From Saprospiraceae bacterium UBA6168 (lineage in GTDB: Bacteria > Bacteroidota > Bacteroidia > Chitinophagales > Saprospiraceae), in assembly GCA_002435785.1 (NCBI GenBank), contig DIUC01000040.1:1-60505 (forward strand): 60,505 nt of DNA, read 5' to 3'. Below the pieces are notes generated by a model, which saw only the letters and a program-made list of their open reading frames with translations, was not told the origin of the DNA and searched no databases. The translations under genes and the position numbers were made by a program. Shown here piece by piece: positions 10,046-18,086 of the stretch; positions within the stretch are counted from its first letter, which is position 1; every line of letters begins with the position of its first letter.

Positions 10046-10433
10046 AATGTTTGTTTTGGTTGAAAAAATGTAAGTATTGGAAAGCCAAAAAATCTTCAGG
10101 GCCATAAATGGCGCAGTAGTTTTTCGGCATCAATTGCCAAATAGAATGGTGTGAAAAAGACCGTTGTAAGACCTGAAATGGTAAATGAGTGAGGAAATCC
10201 CTGCGCAAAAAATGGCCGAGATTGATGGATGTTATTAAAAAACCGAGACCAATTGTGAGGGTTTGCCGGGCTTTATGGAGGGGGGAGAATGCTATGAGTT
10301 CTAATTGCTCCGGCAAATTTTCAAGCCACAAATTTAGCATCGTAGTTTACCTACTGCAAAGCTTCTCTAAAAATAAATGTTGCGACCATGTTTAAAAGCG
10401 TTGACAATCAAAGACTTGCAAGTATTAACAACG

Positions 10434-10467
10434 TTTGCAAAAGCGTTTTAGGTAACGCTTTTGCAAA
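10434..10467. promoter_or_regulatory. perfect 14-bp inverted repeat in the murA/adhesin gap
   Basis: The gap 10046-10499 (454 bp) holds no credible gene. Its one clear structure is a perfect inverted repeat, 10434-10447 with 10454-10467, loop of six. Each arm reads TTTGCAAAAGCGTT. It sits 33 bp beyond the murA stop (minus strand) and about 390 bp upstream of the adhesin start. No T-tract follows on either strand, so it could be a weak murA terminator or, since each arm contains AAAGCG in a 34-bp dyad, an operator. I found no good promoter match in the rest of the gap. Confidence 0.5.
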
Positions 10468-10499
10468 TTCGACAATGATACTTGTCCCATCTTGTACGC

Positions 10500-11810
10500 T
10501 CACACCCGCCTAATCTCCGCCCCCAGCGCATTCAGCCGCTCGTCAATGCGCTCGTACCCACGGTCTATCTGGTGAATGTTGTGGATGAGGCTCTTGCCCC
10601 TTGCCGAGAGTGCGGCGATGAGCAAAGCCACGCCCGCCCGGATGTCCGGCGAGGTCATTTCGATGCCACGAAGCTGGAAGCGACGGTTGAGGCCGATGAC
10701 CGTGGCCCGGTGCGGGTCGCAGAGTATGATTTGGGCACCCATGTCAATCAGCTTGTCCACGAAGAAGAGGCGGCTCTCGAACATTTTCTGGTGAATGAGC
10801 ACACTGCCCTTCGCCTGCGTGGCCATCACGAGGATGATGCTCATCAGGTCGGGGGTGAAGCCCGGCCACGGGGAATCGTAAACGGTCATGATGGAGCCAT
10901 CAATGAACGACTGGATTTCGATTTCCTGCTGTGCGGGAATGTGAATGTCATCGCCGAGGATGTTCATGCCCACGCCCATGCGCTCGAACACGGGCAGGAT
11001 GTTGCCCAACTCGGCCACGCCCGCCCCACTGATGGTAATGTCTGACTGCGTCATTGCCGCAAGGCCAATAAAGCTCCCCACCTCAATCATGTCGGGCAAG
11101 CACCTGTGCTCTGCCCCACCGAGCGACGTTACGCCCTCAATGGTGAGCAGGTTGGAGCCGATGCCGCTGATTTTTGCGCCCATGCCATTGAGCAGTTTGC
11201 AAAGCTGTTGCACATAAGGCTCGCAAGCGGCATTGTAAATGGTGGTGGTGCCCTCTGCCATCACGGCGGCGAAGAGGACGTTGGCAGTGCCCGTCACCGA
11301 GATTTCGTCCATGAGCAGGTAAGTGCCCCGCAGGTGCGGTGCCTCGATGAAGTACATGCGCTCCTCGGCGTCATAGCGGAAGTCGGCGCCGAGTTTTTGG
11401 AGGCCGAGGAAGTGGGTGTCGAGCCTGCGCCGCCCAATCTTGTCGCCGCCGGGCTGTGGCAGCAGCGCTTTGCGGAAGCGCCCCAGCAATGCTCCCATGA
11501 GCATCACCGAGCCACGGATGCGGCGGGCGTTGCCGAGGAAGTTTTTGTTTTCAAAAAGGTTGGCGTCCACCTCGTCGGCCTGAAAGCTGTACGTGTCGGT
11601 GGCAAGGCGCTCCACTTTTACGCCCAGCCCCCGCATCAGCTCTATCTGGCTGCGCACGTCGGCGATGTCGGGGATATTGGAGATGGTGACCTTTCCGCTG
11701 GTCAACAAGGGAGCGCAGATGACCTGGAGGGCTTCGTTCTTTGCGCCCTTGGGCACGATGCTGCCGCTCAACGGGCGGCCTCCGGTCACTTCAAAGGATG
11801 AGGATTGCAT
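10500..11810 (-). CDS. murA: UDP-N-acetylglucosamine 1-carboxyvinyltransferase (MurA), Asp-type active site
   Basis: 436 residues, normal for MurA, from the ATG at 11810 (MQSSSFEVTGGRPLSG); earlier in-frame starts run through repeats and are not credible. MurA transfers enolpyruvate from PEP to UDP-GlcNAc, the first committed step of peptidoglycan synthesis, in the cytoplasm. Seen: VPKGAKNEALQ (the catalytic Lys of the KN motif), the flexible loop LLPQPGGDKIGRR, and FTPDLMSI near residue 320. The loop has Asp at residue 123, where most MurA enzymes have the Cys (E. coli Cys115) that fosfomycin alkylates. Asp-type enzymes are active but insensitive to fosfomycin, as established for Mycobacterium. 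It is divergent from a ROK kinase across a repeat-flanked gap. Family assignment is near certain. Confidence 0.96.
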   Translation of the reverse strand: MQSSSFEVTGGRPLSGSIVPKGAKNEALQVICAPLLTSGKVTISNIPDIADVRSQIELMRGLGVKVERLATDTYSFQADEVDANLFENKNFLGNARRIRGSVMLMGALLGRFRKALLPQPGGDKIGRRRLDTHFLGLQKLGADFRYDAEERMYFIEAPHLRGTYLLMDEISVTGTANVLFAAVMAEGTTTIYNAACEPYVQQLCKLLNGMGAKISGIGSNLLTIEGVTSLGGAEHRCLPDMIEVGSFIGLAAMTQSDITISGAGVAELGNILPVFERMGVGMNILGDDIHIPAQQEIEIQSFIDGSIMTVYDSPWPGFTPDLMSIILVMATQAKGSVLIHQKMFESRLFFVDKLIDMGAQIILCDPHRATVIGLNRRFQLRGIEMTSPDIRAGVALLIAALSARGKSLIHNIHQIDRGYERIDERLNALGAEIRRV

Positions 11811-11814
11811 GGTG

Positions 11815-11849
11815 GAAAATTGAAAATTGAAAATTGAAAATTGAAAATG
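11815..11849 (-). repeat. 7-bp tandem repeat GAAAATT x5, left arm of inverted pair
   Basis: Four GAAAATT units and a final GAAAATG lie directly upstream of the murA start. Units of the opposite orientation lie at 11956-11987 beside the start of the ROK kinase, so the two arrays form an inverted pair around the divergent promoter region (about 106 bp between them). Confidence 0.85.
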
Positions 11850-11955
11850 TGGCACTGAACCAGCGGCGAAGATGGGGAGGTAGGGCGTGAATTCCAAAAA
11901 ATACCCGTCGGCCCTGCGCCAACTTTTTAGATTTGCCTTCGCAACAGCCATTCTC

Positions 11956-11987
11956 AATTTTCCATTTTCCATTTTCAATTCATTTTC
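11956..11987 (+). repeat. 7-bp tandem repeat (AATTTTC/CATTTTC), right arm of inverted pair
   Basis: Four 7-bp units, complementary to GAAAATT or GAAAATG, are interrupted by one AATT and end one base before the ATG of the ROK kinase. They occupy the position where a ribosome-binding site would normally lie. Confidence 0.8.
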
Positions 11988-11988
11988 C

Positions 11989-12927
11989 ATGCAACTCGCA
12001 CTCGGCATAGACATCGGTGGCACTTCCACCAAACTGGCGTTGATTGACGCAGCGGGGCATATCACTGCCCGCAGCTCCTTCTCCACTTCCGACCGTGCGG
12101 ACGAGCACGATTTCTTCCGGCACCTGTTCGCTGGCATTGCCGAACTGGTGGGCGACTCGGTGGAGTTGGTCGGCATCGGGGCTGGCGCACCCAGTGCCAA
12201 CGAGCAGCAGGGCACCATCGAGAATGCTGCCAACCTGCCGTTTTCACCGAAGGTGGAATTTTGCAAAACATTGCGGGAGCGCTATAACCTGCCCGTGACA
12301 TTGGTCAAGGACAGCAATGCCAGCACCCTTGGCGAGTGGCATTTTGGCGCAGCTAAAGGCATGAAGAACTTCCTGCTGCTCACGCTCGGCACGGGCCTTG
12401 GGTGCGGCATCGTGGCCAACGGGATGCTGCTCGGCGGCGAGTACGGGCATGGCGGCGAGGCGGGGCATATTTGTGTGCAGCCGCATGGGAGGGCTTGCGG
12501 CTGTGGTCGGTTAGGCTGCACGGAGACTTACGTGAGCGCCACAGGACTGAAGCGCACCGCTTTTGAACTGATGGCGACCACGATGCACGACAGCCCATTG
12601 CGGAGCCTCAGCTACGACGCCATGTCGGCCCGCCACATTTATGAGGCGGCCCTTTCGGGCGATTTTTTGGCAAAAAAAGCCTTTGCGGAAACGGGGGAAG
12701 TGCTGGGACGGGCACTGGCGGACATGGCGGCTTGGTTCGAGCCTGCGGCCATCGTGCTGTCCGGCGGGCTGGCTATGGCGGGCGACCTGCTTTTCGTGCC
12801 GACGTTAGATAGCTTGGAGCGACACGCATTGGCGTTTCACAAGGGCCACAAAATCAACGTGATTCCCTCGGCGCTAGGGGAGAACGATGCGGCACTGCTC
12901 GGTGCAGCGGCGTTGGTGTGGAAATGA
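11989..12927 (+). CDS. ROK family sugar kinase (glucokinase-like)
   Basis: 312 residues, normal for ROK kinases, from the ATG at 11989 (MQLALGIDIGGTSTK); an upstream in-frame start would add 34 residues encoded by repeats. Seen: ATP-binding GIDIGGTSTK at about 5-14, sugar-binding and catalytic Asp in VKDSNASTLGEWHFG, GLGCGIVANG, GGEYGHGGEAGHI, and the zinc motif CGCGRLGCTE near residue 168. The ROK fold phosphorylates hexoses such as glucose or N-acetylmannosamine in the cytoplasm; the exact sugar is not readable. The following plus-strand gene is an MFS transporter, which suggests a sugar uptake and phosphorylation pair, though 180 bp separate them. Family call firm, substrate open. Confidence 0.92.
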   Translation: MQLALGIDIGGTSTKLALIDAAGHITARSSFSTSDRADEHDFFRHLFAGIAELVGDSVELVGIGAGAPSANEQQGTIENAANLPFSPKVEFCKTLRERYNLPVTLVKDSNASTLGEWHFGAAKGMKNFLLLTLGTGLGCGIVANGMLLGGEYGHGGEAGHICVQPHGRACGCGRLGCTETYVSATGLKRTAFELMATTMHDSPLRSLSYDAMSARHIYEAALSGDFLAKKAFAETGEVLGRALADMAAWFEPAAIVLSGGLAMAGDLLFVPTLDSLERHALAFHKGHKINVIPSALGENDAALLGAAALVWK

Positions 12928-13107
12928 AAAATGGTTGCGCAGCCCCCCTTCTCCTTTTCTGGCTGGCCTAAGACCGCCCTTCTTTTTTGCGGCAAAAATT
13001 ATTTTTCGTGAGAAAGTCCAATTCTCCGATGCTTTCTTTTTTAATTCCAAGCTTCGCCTTACATTTTCGCCCAATTTCACAACTAAACGAAAAACAAACA
13101 TTCATTT

Positions 13108-14622
13108 ATGTCAACAACTCGCAACAACGACGCCCCCGACATGGGACTTTTCTGGGGCTGCTTCATCGCACTCATCGCTACTTCGTTCGGCTTTATCATC
13201 CGGGCGCTCATCATTGACGACTGGGAATCCAGTTTCAACCTCACCCAAACCCAAAAGGGCGAACTGCTCGGCGTCGGCCTCTGGCCATTCGCCATCAGCA
13301 TCGTGCTGTTCAGCCTCGTGATAGACCGCATCGGCTACCGCATGGCCATGATTATCGGCCTCATCTGCCACGTGGTGAGCGCTGTCGTCACCATCATGGC
13401 CAAGGATTTTACGATGCTTTACATCGGCACCTTCATCTGTGCCCTCGGCAACGGCACGGTGGAGGCGTACATCAACCCCGTGGTCGGCACCCTTTTCCGC
13501 AAGGACAAGACCAAATGGTTCAACATCCTGCACGCAGGCTGGCCGGGCGGCATGGTGGCTGGTGGGCTGCTGCTTATGATGATGAGCGGGGTGAGTTGGC
13601 AGGTGAAGGTCGGCCTGATTTTCATCCCGACCATCCTCTACGCCGTGCTGCTTTGGAACAAAAAATTCCCCGTGCACGAGCGGGTGGCAGCGGGTGTGAG
13701 CTACAAAGAAATGCTCAAGGAAGTGGGCATCCTCGGTGCTTTCATCATCAGCTTGATGGTGTTCAAGCAGTTGGGCGTGATAGTCGGACTTGGCAACGTG
13801 GCCACTTGGGCCGTCATCATTTTGGCCACGGGCGCATTCGGTTTTTACACCAAATCATTGGGCAAGCCGCTGTTCATCATTATGCTTTTAATCATGATTC
13901 CGTTGGCCATCACCGAGTTGGGCGTGGACAGTTGGAGCGCAGACCTCATGGCTGGCGAAATGGGCAAGATGGGCATCAGCGGCGGCTGGGTGCTTATTTA
14001 CACCGCATTGCTGATGATGCTGTTGCGCTTCTTTGGAGGCCCCATCATCCATAAACTCTCGCCGATTGGGCTGCTGGCCACTTGCTCCGCATTGGCGGCA
14101 TTGGGCCTCTACATGCTCTCCAGCGCCACTGGCGGCATGATACTTTTGGCAGCAACCATTTACGCCGTTGGCAAAAGCTTTTTCTGGCCAACTTCATTGG
14201 GCATCGTTGCGGAGCAGTTCCCACGGGGCGGCGCACTTACGCTGAACGGCGTGGCTGCCGTGGGCATGTTGGCCGCTGGCATCGTGGGCGGGCCGTTCCT
14301 CGGCAACGTGCAGGACAAGCAGGTGGACAAAGAGGTGGCAGCTTATGACGCCACCAACAACACCCAACTACATTCCACCTACGTCGTCACGTCAAAGACG
14401 GGCATCTTCGGTGATTACATGGCCGTGGATGGCGATAGACTGAAAGCCGCCACCAACGAGGCCGACCGAACCATCATCGGCGACATCCAGCAAGGTGCCA
14501 AGAAGGGCGCTTTGAAAACAGTGGCCATCCTGCCCGTTTTCATGTTGCTCTGCTACCTCGGCTTGTTTTTCTACTTCAGAGGCAAGGGCGGGTATAAGCC
14601 GGAATTGATAGGGGAGGATTGA
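13108..14622 (+). CDS. MFS transporter
   Basis: 504 residues with about twelve hydrophobic segments, for example GLFWGCFIALIATSFGFIIR at the N-terminus and KTVAILPVFMLLCYLGLFFY near the end. The loop after helix 2 (DRIGYRMAM) has the MFS motif A shape, and GNGTVEAYINPVVGTLF resembles sugar or nucleoside porters of the FucP/NupG type. A soluble stretch of about 60 residues (DKQVDKEVAAYD...) lies before the last helix. It acts in the inner membrane, probably as a proton or sodium symporter. It follows a ROK kinase on the same strand, hence a guess at sugar import. The stop codon lies inside an 8-bp tandem repeat and a terminator follows. Confidence 0.85.
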   Translation: MSTTRNNDAPDMGLFWGCFIALIATSFGFIIRALIIDDWESSFNLTQTQKGELLGVGLWPFAISIVLFSLVIDRIGYRMAMIIGLICHVVSAVVTIMAKDFTMLYIGTFICALGNGTVEAYINPVVGTLFRKDKTKWFNILHAGWPGGMVAGGLLLMMMSGVSWQVKVGLIFIPTILYAVLLWNKKFPVHERVAAGVSYKEMLKEVGILGAFIISLMVFKQLGVIVGLGNVATWAVIILATGAFGFYTKSLGKPLFIIMLLIMIPLAITELGVDSWSADLMAGEMGKMGISGGWVLIYTALLMMLLRFFGGPIIHKLSPIGLLATCSALAALGLYMLSSATGGMILLAATIYAVGKSFFWPTSLGIVAEQFPRGGALTLNGVAAVGMLAAGIVGGPFLGNVQDKQVDKEVAAYDATNNTQLHSTYVVTSKTGIFGDYMAVDGDRLKAATNEADRTIIGDIQQGAKKGALKTVAILPVFMLLCYLGLFFYFRGKGGYKPELIGED

Positions 14623-14647
14623 AGGATTGAAGGATTGAAGGATTGAA
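14616..14647 (+). repeat. perfect 8-bp tandem repeat x4 over the MFS stop codon
   Basis: Four exact copies of GGATTGAA run 14616-14647. The MFS stop codon TGA (14620-14622) is part of the first copy. The adjacent terminator follows after 14 bp. Confidence 0.9.
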
Positions 14648-14661
14648 GCGGTTGGGAAATA

Positions 14662-14699
14662 AAAATGCCGTGTCGGGTGTCCCGTCACGGCATTTTTTA
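14662..14699. terminator. bidirectional Rho-independent terminator
   Basis: An 11-bp stem AAAATGCCGTG (14662-14672) pairs with 14686-14696, with A- and T-rich flanks on both sides. It lies between the convergent MFS transporter and YugP-type protease and can serve both. Confidence 0.9.
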
Positions 14700-14717
14700 T
14701 TTTGAAAAAAAGGGAAT

Positions 14718-15395
14718 TTAATTCCTCGATGACCCCATGTAGCGCAGGACGAGGTACACCAGCATTACCAACGATGATAGTGCGGCGGATACGTAGGTCA
14801 TGGCCGCCCATTTCAGGGCATCCTTGGCGCCTTCGTGCTCCTCGCCACGGGCAGTGCCGCTTTCTTCGAGCCACACGAGTGCCCGGCGGCTGGCGTCGAA
14901 CTCCACGGGCAGCGTAATCAGCGCAAAGGTGGTGGTGATGGCAAACGCTGCAATGGTGATGAGGATGAGCGGCTGAAAGCTGCCCATCAGCGCTATGACC
15001 AGCAGCCACTGCTGTGCCTGTGCCGCTATGTTCACGACCGGCACCACGGCGGAGCGCAAGGTGAGCCACGCATAGGCGTTGGCATGTTGCACGGCGTGGC
15101 CGCACTCGTGCGCCGCCACTGCTGCTGCCGATATGCTGTTGCCCTGAAAAACATCTGGGCTGAGGTTGACGGTCTTGTTGAGCGGATTGTAGTGGTCGGA
15201 GAGGAAACCCTGCCCCATCGTGACCTTCACATCGTTGATGCCGTAGTGCCGGAGCATCCGCTCGGCCACCTCGGAGCCAGTGAGGTTGGCTCGGAGGCCG
15301 AACTGGCTGTAATGCGCAAACTTGCTCTTCAAACGCCCGCTAACGAACATGCCGACCAGCGAAAGTCCGCCCACGAGCACATAGTAAAACATCAT
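14718..15395 (-). CDS. YugP-type neutral zinc metallopeptidase, membrane protein
   Basis: 225 residues, typical of the Zn_peptidase_2 (YugP) family. Seen: an N-terminal membrane segment (residues 1-20), the zinc motif HECGH at 96-100 inside SAAAVAAHECGHAVQHA, two central hydrophobic segments (VVPVVNIAAQAQQWLLVIAL, LILITIAAFAITTTFALITL), VEFDASRRAL with a possible third zinc ligand, and a C-terminal membrane segment. It probably cleaves membrane or envelope proteins; no substrate is established for this family to my knowledge. Its terminator is shared with the MFS gene. An unoccupied region with a tandem array lies upstream. Confidence 0.9.
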   Translation of the reverse strand: MMFYYVLVGGLSLVGMFVSGRLKSKFAHYSQFGLRANLTGSEVAERMLRHYGINDVKVTMGQGFLSDHYNPLNKTVNLSPDVFQGNSISAAAVAAHECGHAVQHANAYAWLTLRSAVVPVVNIAAQAQQWLLVIALMGSFQPLILITIAAFAITTTFALITLPVEFDASRRALVWLEESGTARGEEHEGAKDALKWAAMTYVSAALSSLVMLVYLVLRYMGSSRN

Positions 15396-15585
15396 TTTCT
15401 TAGAAATTTAGTGATAAACAAGGTTCCGAAATTCGTTCTTTAACAGCAAAGGAAGCAAGCAAGTTTGTTTTTTCTGACAAAAATCGGTGCAACGGCCCGC
15501 TGATGGGGCTGTTTTGACGACGAGGTGGTGGCTCCGGTACAGCTTTTTTTCAGGAAAAAATGCTGTTACGATGAATTCGCCCAGC

Positions 15586-15837
15586 GCAACGAACAGAACT
15601 ATCAGCGCAACGAGTAGAATCATCAGTTCAACGAGCAGAATCATCGGCACAACGAACAGAATCATCCGTGCAACGAACAAAACCATCGGCGCAACGAGCA
15701 GAATCATCGGCGCAACGAGCAGAATCATCCGTGCAACGAACAGAATCATCCGTGCAACGAACAGAATCATCCGTGCAACGAACAGAATCATCCGTGCAAC
15801 GAACAGAACCATCGGCGCAACGAGCAGAATCATCGGC
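15586..15837. repeat. 21-bp tandem array, 12 units
   Basis: The gap 15396-15858 holds no convincing gene. It contains twelve adjacent 21-bp units of the form (g)caacgaacagaatcatccgt, starting at 15586, 15607, 15628 and so on to 15817, with a decayed thirteenth unit at 15838. The units from 15733 to 15795 are identical; others differ at a few positions (cgaac/cgagc, ccgt/cggc). Because 21 is a multiple of three, reading frames stay open through it on both strands; this does not show coding. The array ends 21 bp past the stop codon of the gene that ends at 15859. Confidence 0.92.
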
Positions 15838-15858
15838 GCAGCGGACAGTTCGCATCAC

Positions 15859-16584
15859 TCACGCATTCGGGTCCTCTTCGAGCCGCCTGAATTGCAGTCC
15901 ACGGATGTCTTTGTAATGCGGGCTTTTGGTGCCAAACGCTGCCAGTAAATACCCCTTGATGCTCAATGCAGTGTCCACGAGGCCAGTTTCCACTGCATAG
16001 AGCGCAGTATTGCGGGCGATGCGCACGTTTCTGAGGGCTTGGATGGCGAGGTTGGCGGCGTTGTTCAAGGTGTGCATGTTGGCGAGCCTCGTTTGGAGGG
16101 AAGGCACCTGTAGGTCAACCTCGGCGGGGTTGTAGGTCGGTTCGGCGCTCAGGATGCTGATGAATGTCTCAAAATTATCGGCCCGCATCACGAACGACTG
16201 CTGCGAGGTGGAGTGCGGGTCCTGGCCTTCCACCTTGGGTGGTTTATTCTTAGTGCCTTTTATCTTGCGGGCCATGGTCTTGGCAAATTCCTTCTCTTGC
16301 TTCAATGCTGAGGTGAGCAGGTACATGTTCAGCAGCCGGGTAATGATACTGTCCAGTTCATCGTCCAGCTTTTTTCGGAGCGAAACTGCATCAATTTTGG
16401 CTATCAAGGGGTTTTTCACCGCTGAATTGGCCACCTTGCAGACCACTAATTGGGGGTTCAGTGCCGCCAGTTTGAGGGGATCCTGAGCGGGTTGGTAAAT
16501 GGCACCCATGCTGGTGCAGTGATTGATGAGGGTTTCGAAATTGGCGACGTTCTTGGCGTGCCCGACTTCTGAATTGCTGGCCAT
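15859..16584 (-). CDS. unknown protein with two homologous halves
   Basis: 241 residues from the ATG at 16584 (MASNSEVGHAKNVANFETL); an in-frame ATG 31 codons upstream adds a low-complexity proline/glutamine leader and is less likely. I do not recognise a named domain. The protein is an internal duplication: residues 14-45 (ANFETLI, IYQPAQDPLKLAALNPQL) resemble 136-167 (DNFETFI, TYNPAEVDLQVPSLQTRL), each followed by a mainly helical stretch rich in L, A, K and R. There is no signal peptide or membrane segment, so it is probably cytoplasmic. It is flanked by a tandem array downstream and a nuclease-like gene upstream, all minus strand, in an accessory-looking patch. The presence of a gene is well supported; its function is unknown. 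Confidence 0.75.
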   Translation of the reverse strand: MASNSEVGHAKNVANFETLINHCTSMGAIYQPAQDPLKLAALNPQLVVCKVANSAVKNPLIAKIDAVSLRKKLDDELDSIITRLLNMYLLTSALKQEKEFAKTMARKIKGTKNKPPKVEGQDPHSTSQQSFVMRADNFETFISILSAEPTYNPAEVDLQVPSLQTRLANMHTLNNAANLAIQALRNVRIARNTALYAVETGLVDTALSIKGYLLAAFGTKSPHYKDIRGLQFRRLEEDPNA

Positions 16585-16706
16585 ACGTAAATTGTTTTGT
16601 GGTTGAGAATGTCCGCCGAAGGAATGGGATTCCGGGGGCGGGGTGAATTTATTTTTTGGTTGGGTTTGGGGGTGCAATGTTTGGATGGAAATTGGCTACT
16701 GCAGAT

Positions 16707-17789
16707 TTATGATTTTAGTGCGAGATACGATTCAACCGTAGCTATGAGTTGCTCACTATATTTATAAATATCATCTAATTCTACAATTTCATTCTTAGTC
16801 TCTTTTTTTGAGGAGTCCAGAATGCCAATGTACTTTTTACTTGTGTTGAAATATATGCGGCAAATGGCTTTTCGATTATTATCATCAAGTAGGATTGTGA
16901 AGTAAGATAGTGCATCTCTATATCCAATCCGGTTTGAATCAATATTCTGTCTAAGTATTGATTTAACAATAAAATAAGCTTCAATTTCTTCTGCTGTCGT
17001 TTCAGGACCTTTATCAACTGTTTCTACTTCTATACTTTTAGCTGCTTCTTTATCGGCCTGTTGTGCTGCTGTCTCTTTTTCTTGATTTAATGCTGATTTT
17101 AATCGGTCAGTAATCATGTCACTAATGACTTGATGGACAGATTTACGAACAAAATCAGCAAATTGGAAAACCACTTTATCTGTCAATCTACCTATGTAGG
17201 CTTGCGAAGCAAAAAACCTAACAAATCCTTCACTTGGGCTTTTCAATTCATTTGCTATCATTATTTTTAATTCATTGGTATATTTCATCTCACTTGCTGA
17301 ACTCAAAATATTGGCAACATCAAAATAGGATTTATGAAATTTTTTAAGCTCCTCAATTTGTTGATCTTTCATTTCTGGCAAGTCAAATTCAAGAAATGGC
17401 TTTTCATCCAACCTATTAGGTTCTACGAGATCAGTATAGAACTTGTATCTAATGCCATTAGTTATAATCGCAAATTTGGCCTTTGACACGTTAAAATACC
17501 TTACAATTTGATTATTATGAATTTCTAACTTTTGAGCCCAATGTTTGCACTCAATTAATATCATTGGGTGGCCATCTCTATGGATAGCGTAATCGATTTT
17601 TTCCCCTTTTTTTGTTCCAATGTCAGAAATGAATTCAGGAACAACCTCTGTTGGATTGAAAACATCGTAGCCCAATATTTGAATGAAGGGCATGATAAAA
17701 GCATTTTTTGTTGCTTCTTCGGTCAAAATTTGGTCTTTAAGTTTTGCTACTCTTTCACCTGCTTGACGGATTTGGTCTTTAAAATCCAT
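16707..17789 (-). CDS. solo HsdR N-terminal-type restriction nuclease-like protein
   Basis: 360 residues. The N-terminal half is a type I restriction HsdR_N-like nuclease fold: helical start with TEEATKNAFIMPFIQILGYD, then EVVPEF, KIDYAIH (Asp66) and ILIECKHW (Glu80, Lys82), the D...ExK order of PD-(D/E)xK enzymes. The remainder (200-360) holds a helical or coiled region rich in K, E and A (NQEKETAAQQADKEAAK) and a C-terminal alpha/beta stretch; there is no helicase, and no HsdM or HsdS gene is nearby. Such solo proteins are common and their role is not established; defence or DNA repair is a guess. The gene is visibly more AT-rich than its neighbours, which suggests recent transfer. Confidence 0.82.
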   Translation of the reverse strand: MDFKDQIRQAGERVAKLKDQILTEEATKNAFIMPFIQILGYDVFNPTEVVPEFISDIGTKKGEKIDYAIHRDGHPMILIECKHWAQKLEIHNNQIVRYFNVSKAKFAIITNGIRYKFYTDLVEPNRLDEKPFLEFDLPEMKDQQIEELKKFHKSYFDVANILSSASEMKYTNELKIMIANELKSPSEGFVRFFASQAYIGRLTDKVVFQFADFVRKSVHQVISDMITDRLKSALNQEKETAAQQADKEAAKSIEVETVDKGPETTAEEIEAYFIVKSILRQNIDSNRIGYRDALSYFTILLDDNNRKAICRIYFNTSKKYIGILDSSKKETKNEIVELDDIYKYSEQLIATVESYLALKS

Positions 17790-17934
17790 GATTATTTAAT
17801 TTTTTAGTTTCAGTTCTAACAAGTTTTACAAACTCGCTATCACAGCCCTCCGGCATACTCAACATCTCAAACCTAAATGCGAAGCATACCTTGCAAGCCG
17901 CAAGTTAATTGTGGTTTTCTCCGTAGTATGTTCA

Positions 17935-17961
17935 GAAAAACGGCCCTGTCCATCAGGCCGT
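17935..17961 (-). terminator. probable terminator of the DUF433 gene
   Basis: On the minus strand a 6-bp ACGGCC/GGCCGT stem (17956-17961 with 17940-17945) is followed by five T. It lies about 125 bp past the DUF433 stop codon. Confidence 0.5.
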
Positions 17962-18086
17962 AGGCTATCTGTTAAAAACGGCGGCAAGGTATGAAAGGGG
18001 AATGAAAAATGAAAGTGGGGGCATTTGAAAAAAGGAAAAAAATTTTCAAACCTGCGTGAACGTCAAAACCCGATATTGAATCGTTG

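Noticed and set aside
10500..12266. MurA starting at 12266 with a 152-residue extension
   Set aside because: The extension is antisense to the ROK kinase and encoded by the 7-bp repeats; MurA of normal length begins at 11810.
15586..15837. CRISPR array
   Set aside because: Units are contiguous with no unique spacers and no cas genes are present; the same holds for 38639-38848.
15487..15948. Open frame on the plus strand across the 21-bp array encoding TNRIIRA heptads
   Set aside because: The frame is held open by the period of 21; all frames on both strands are similarly long, and its 3' end runs antisense into a real gene.
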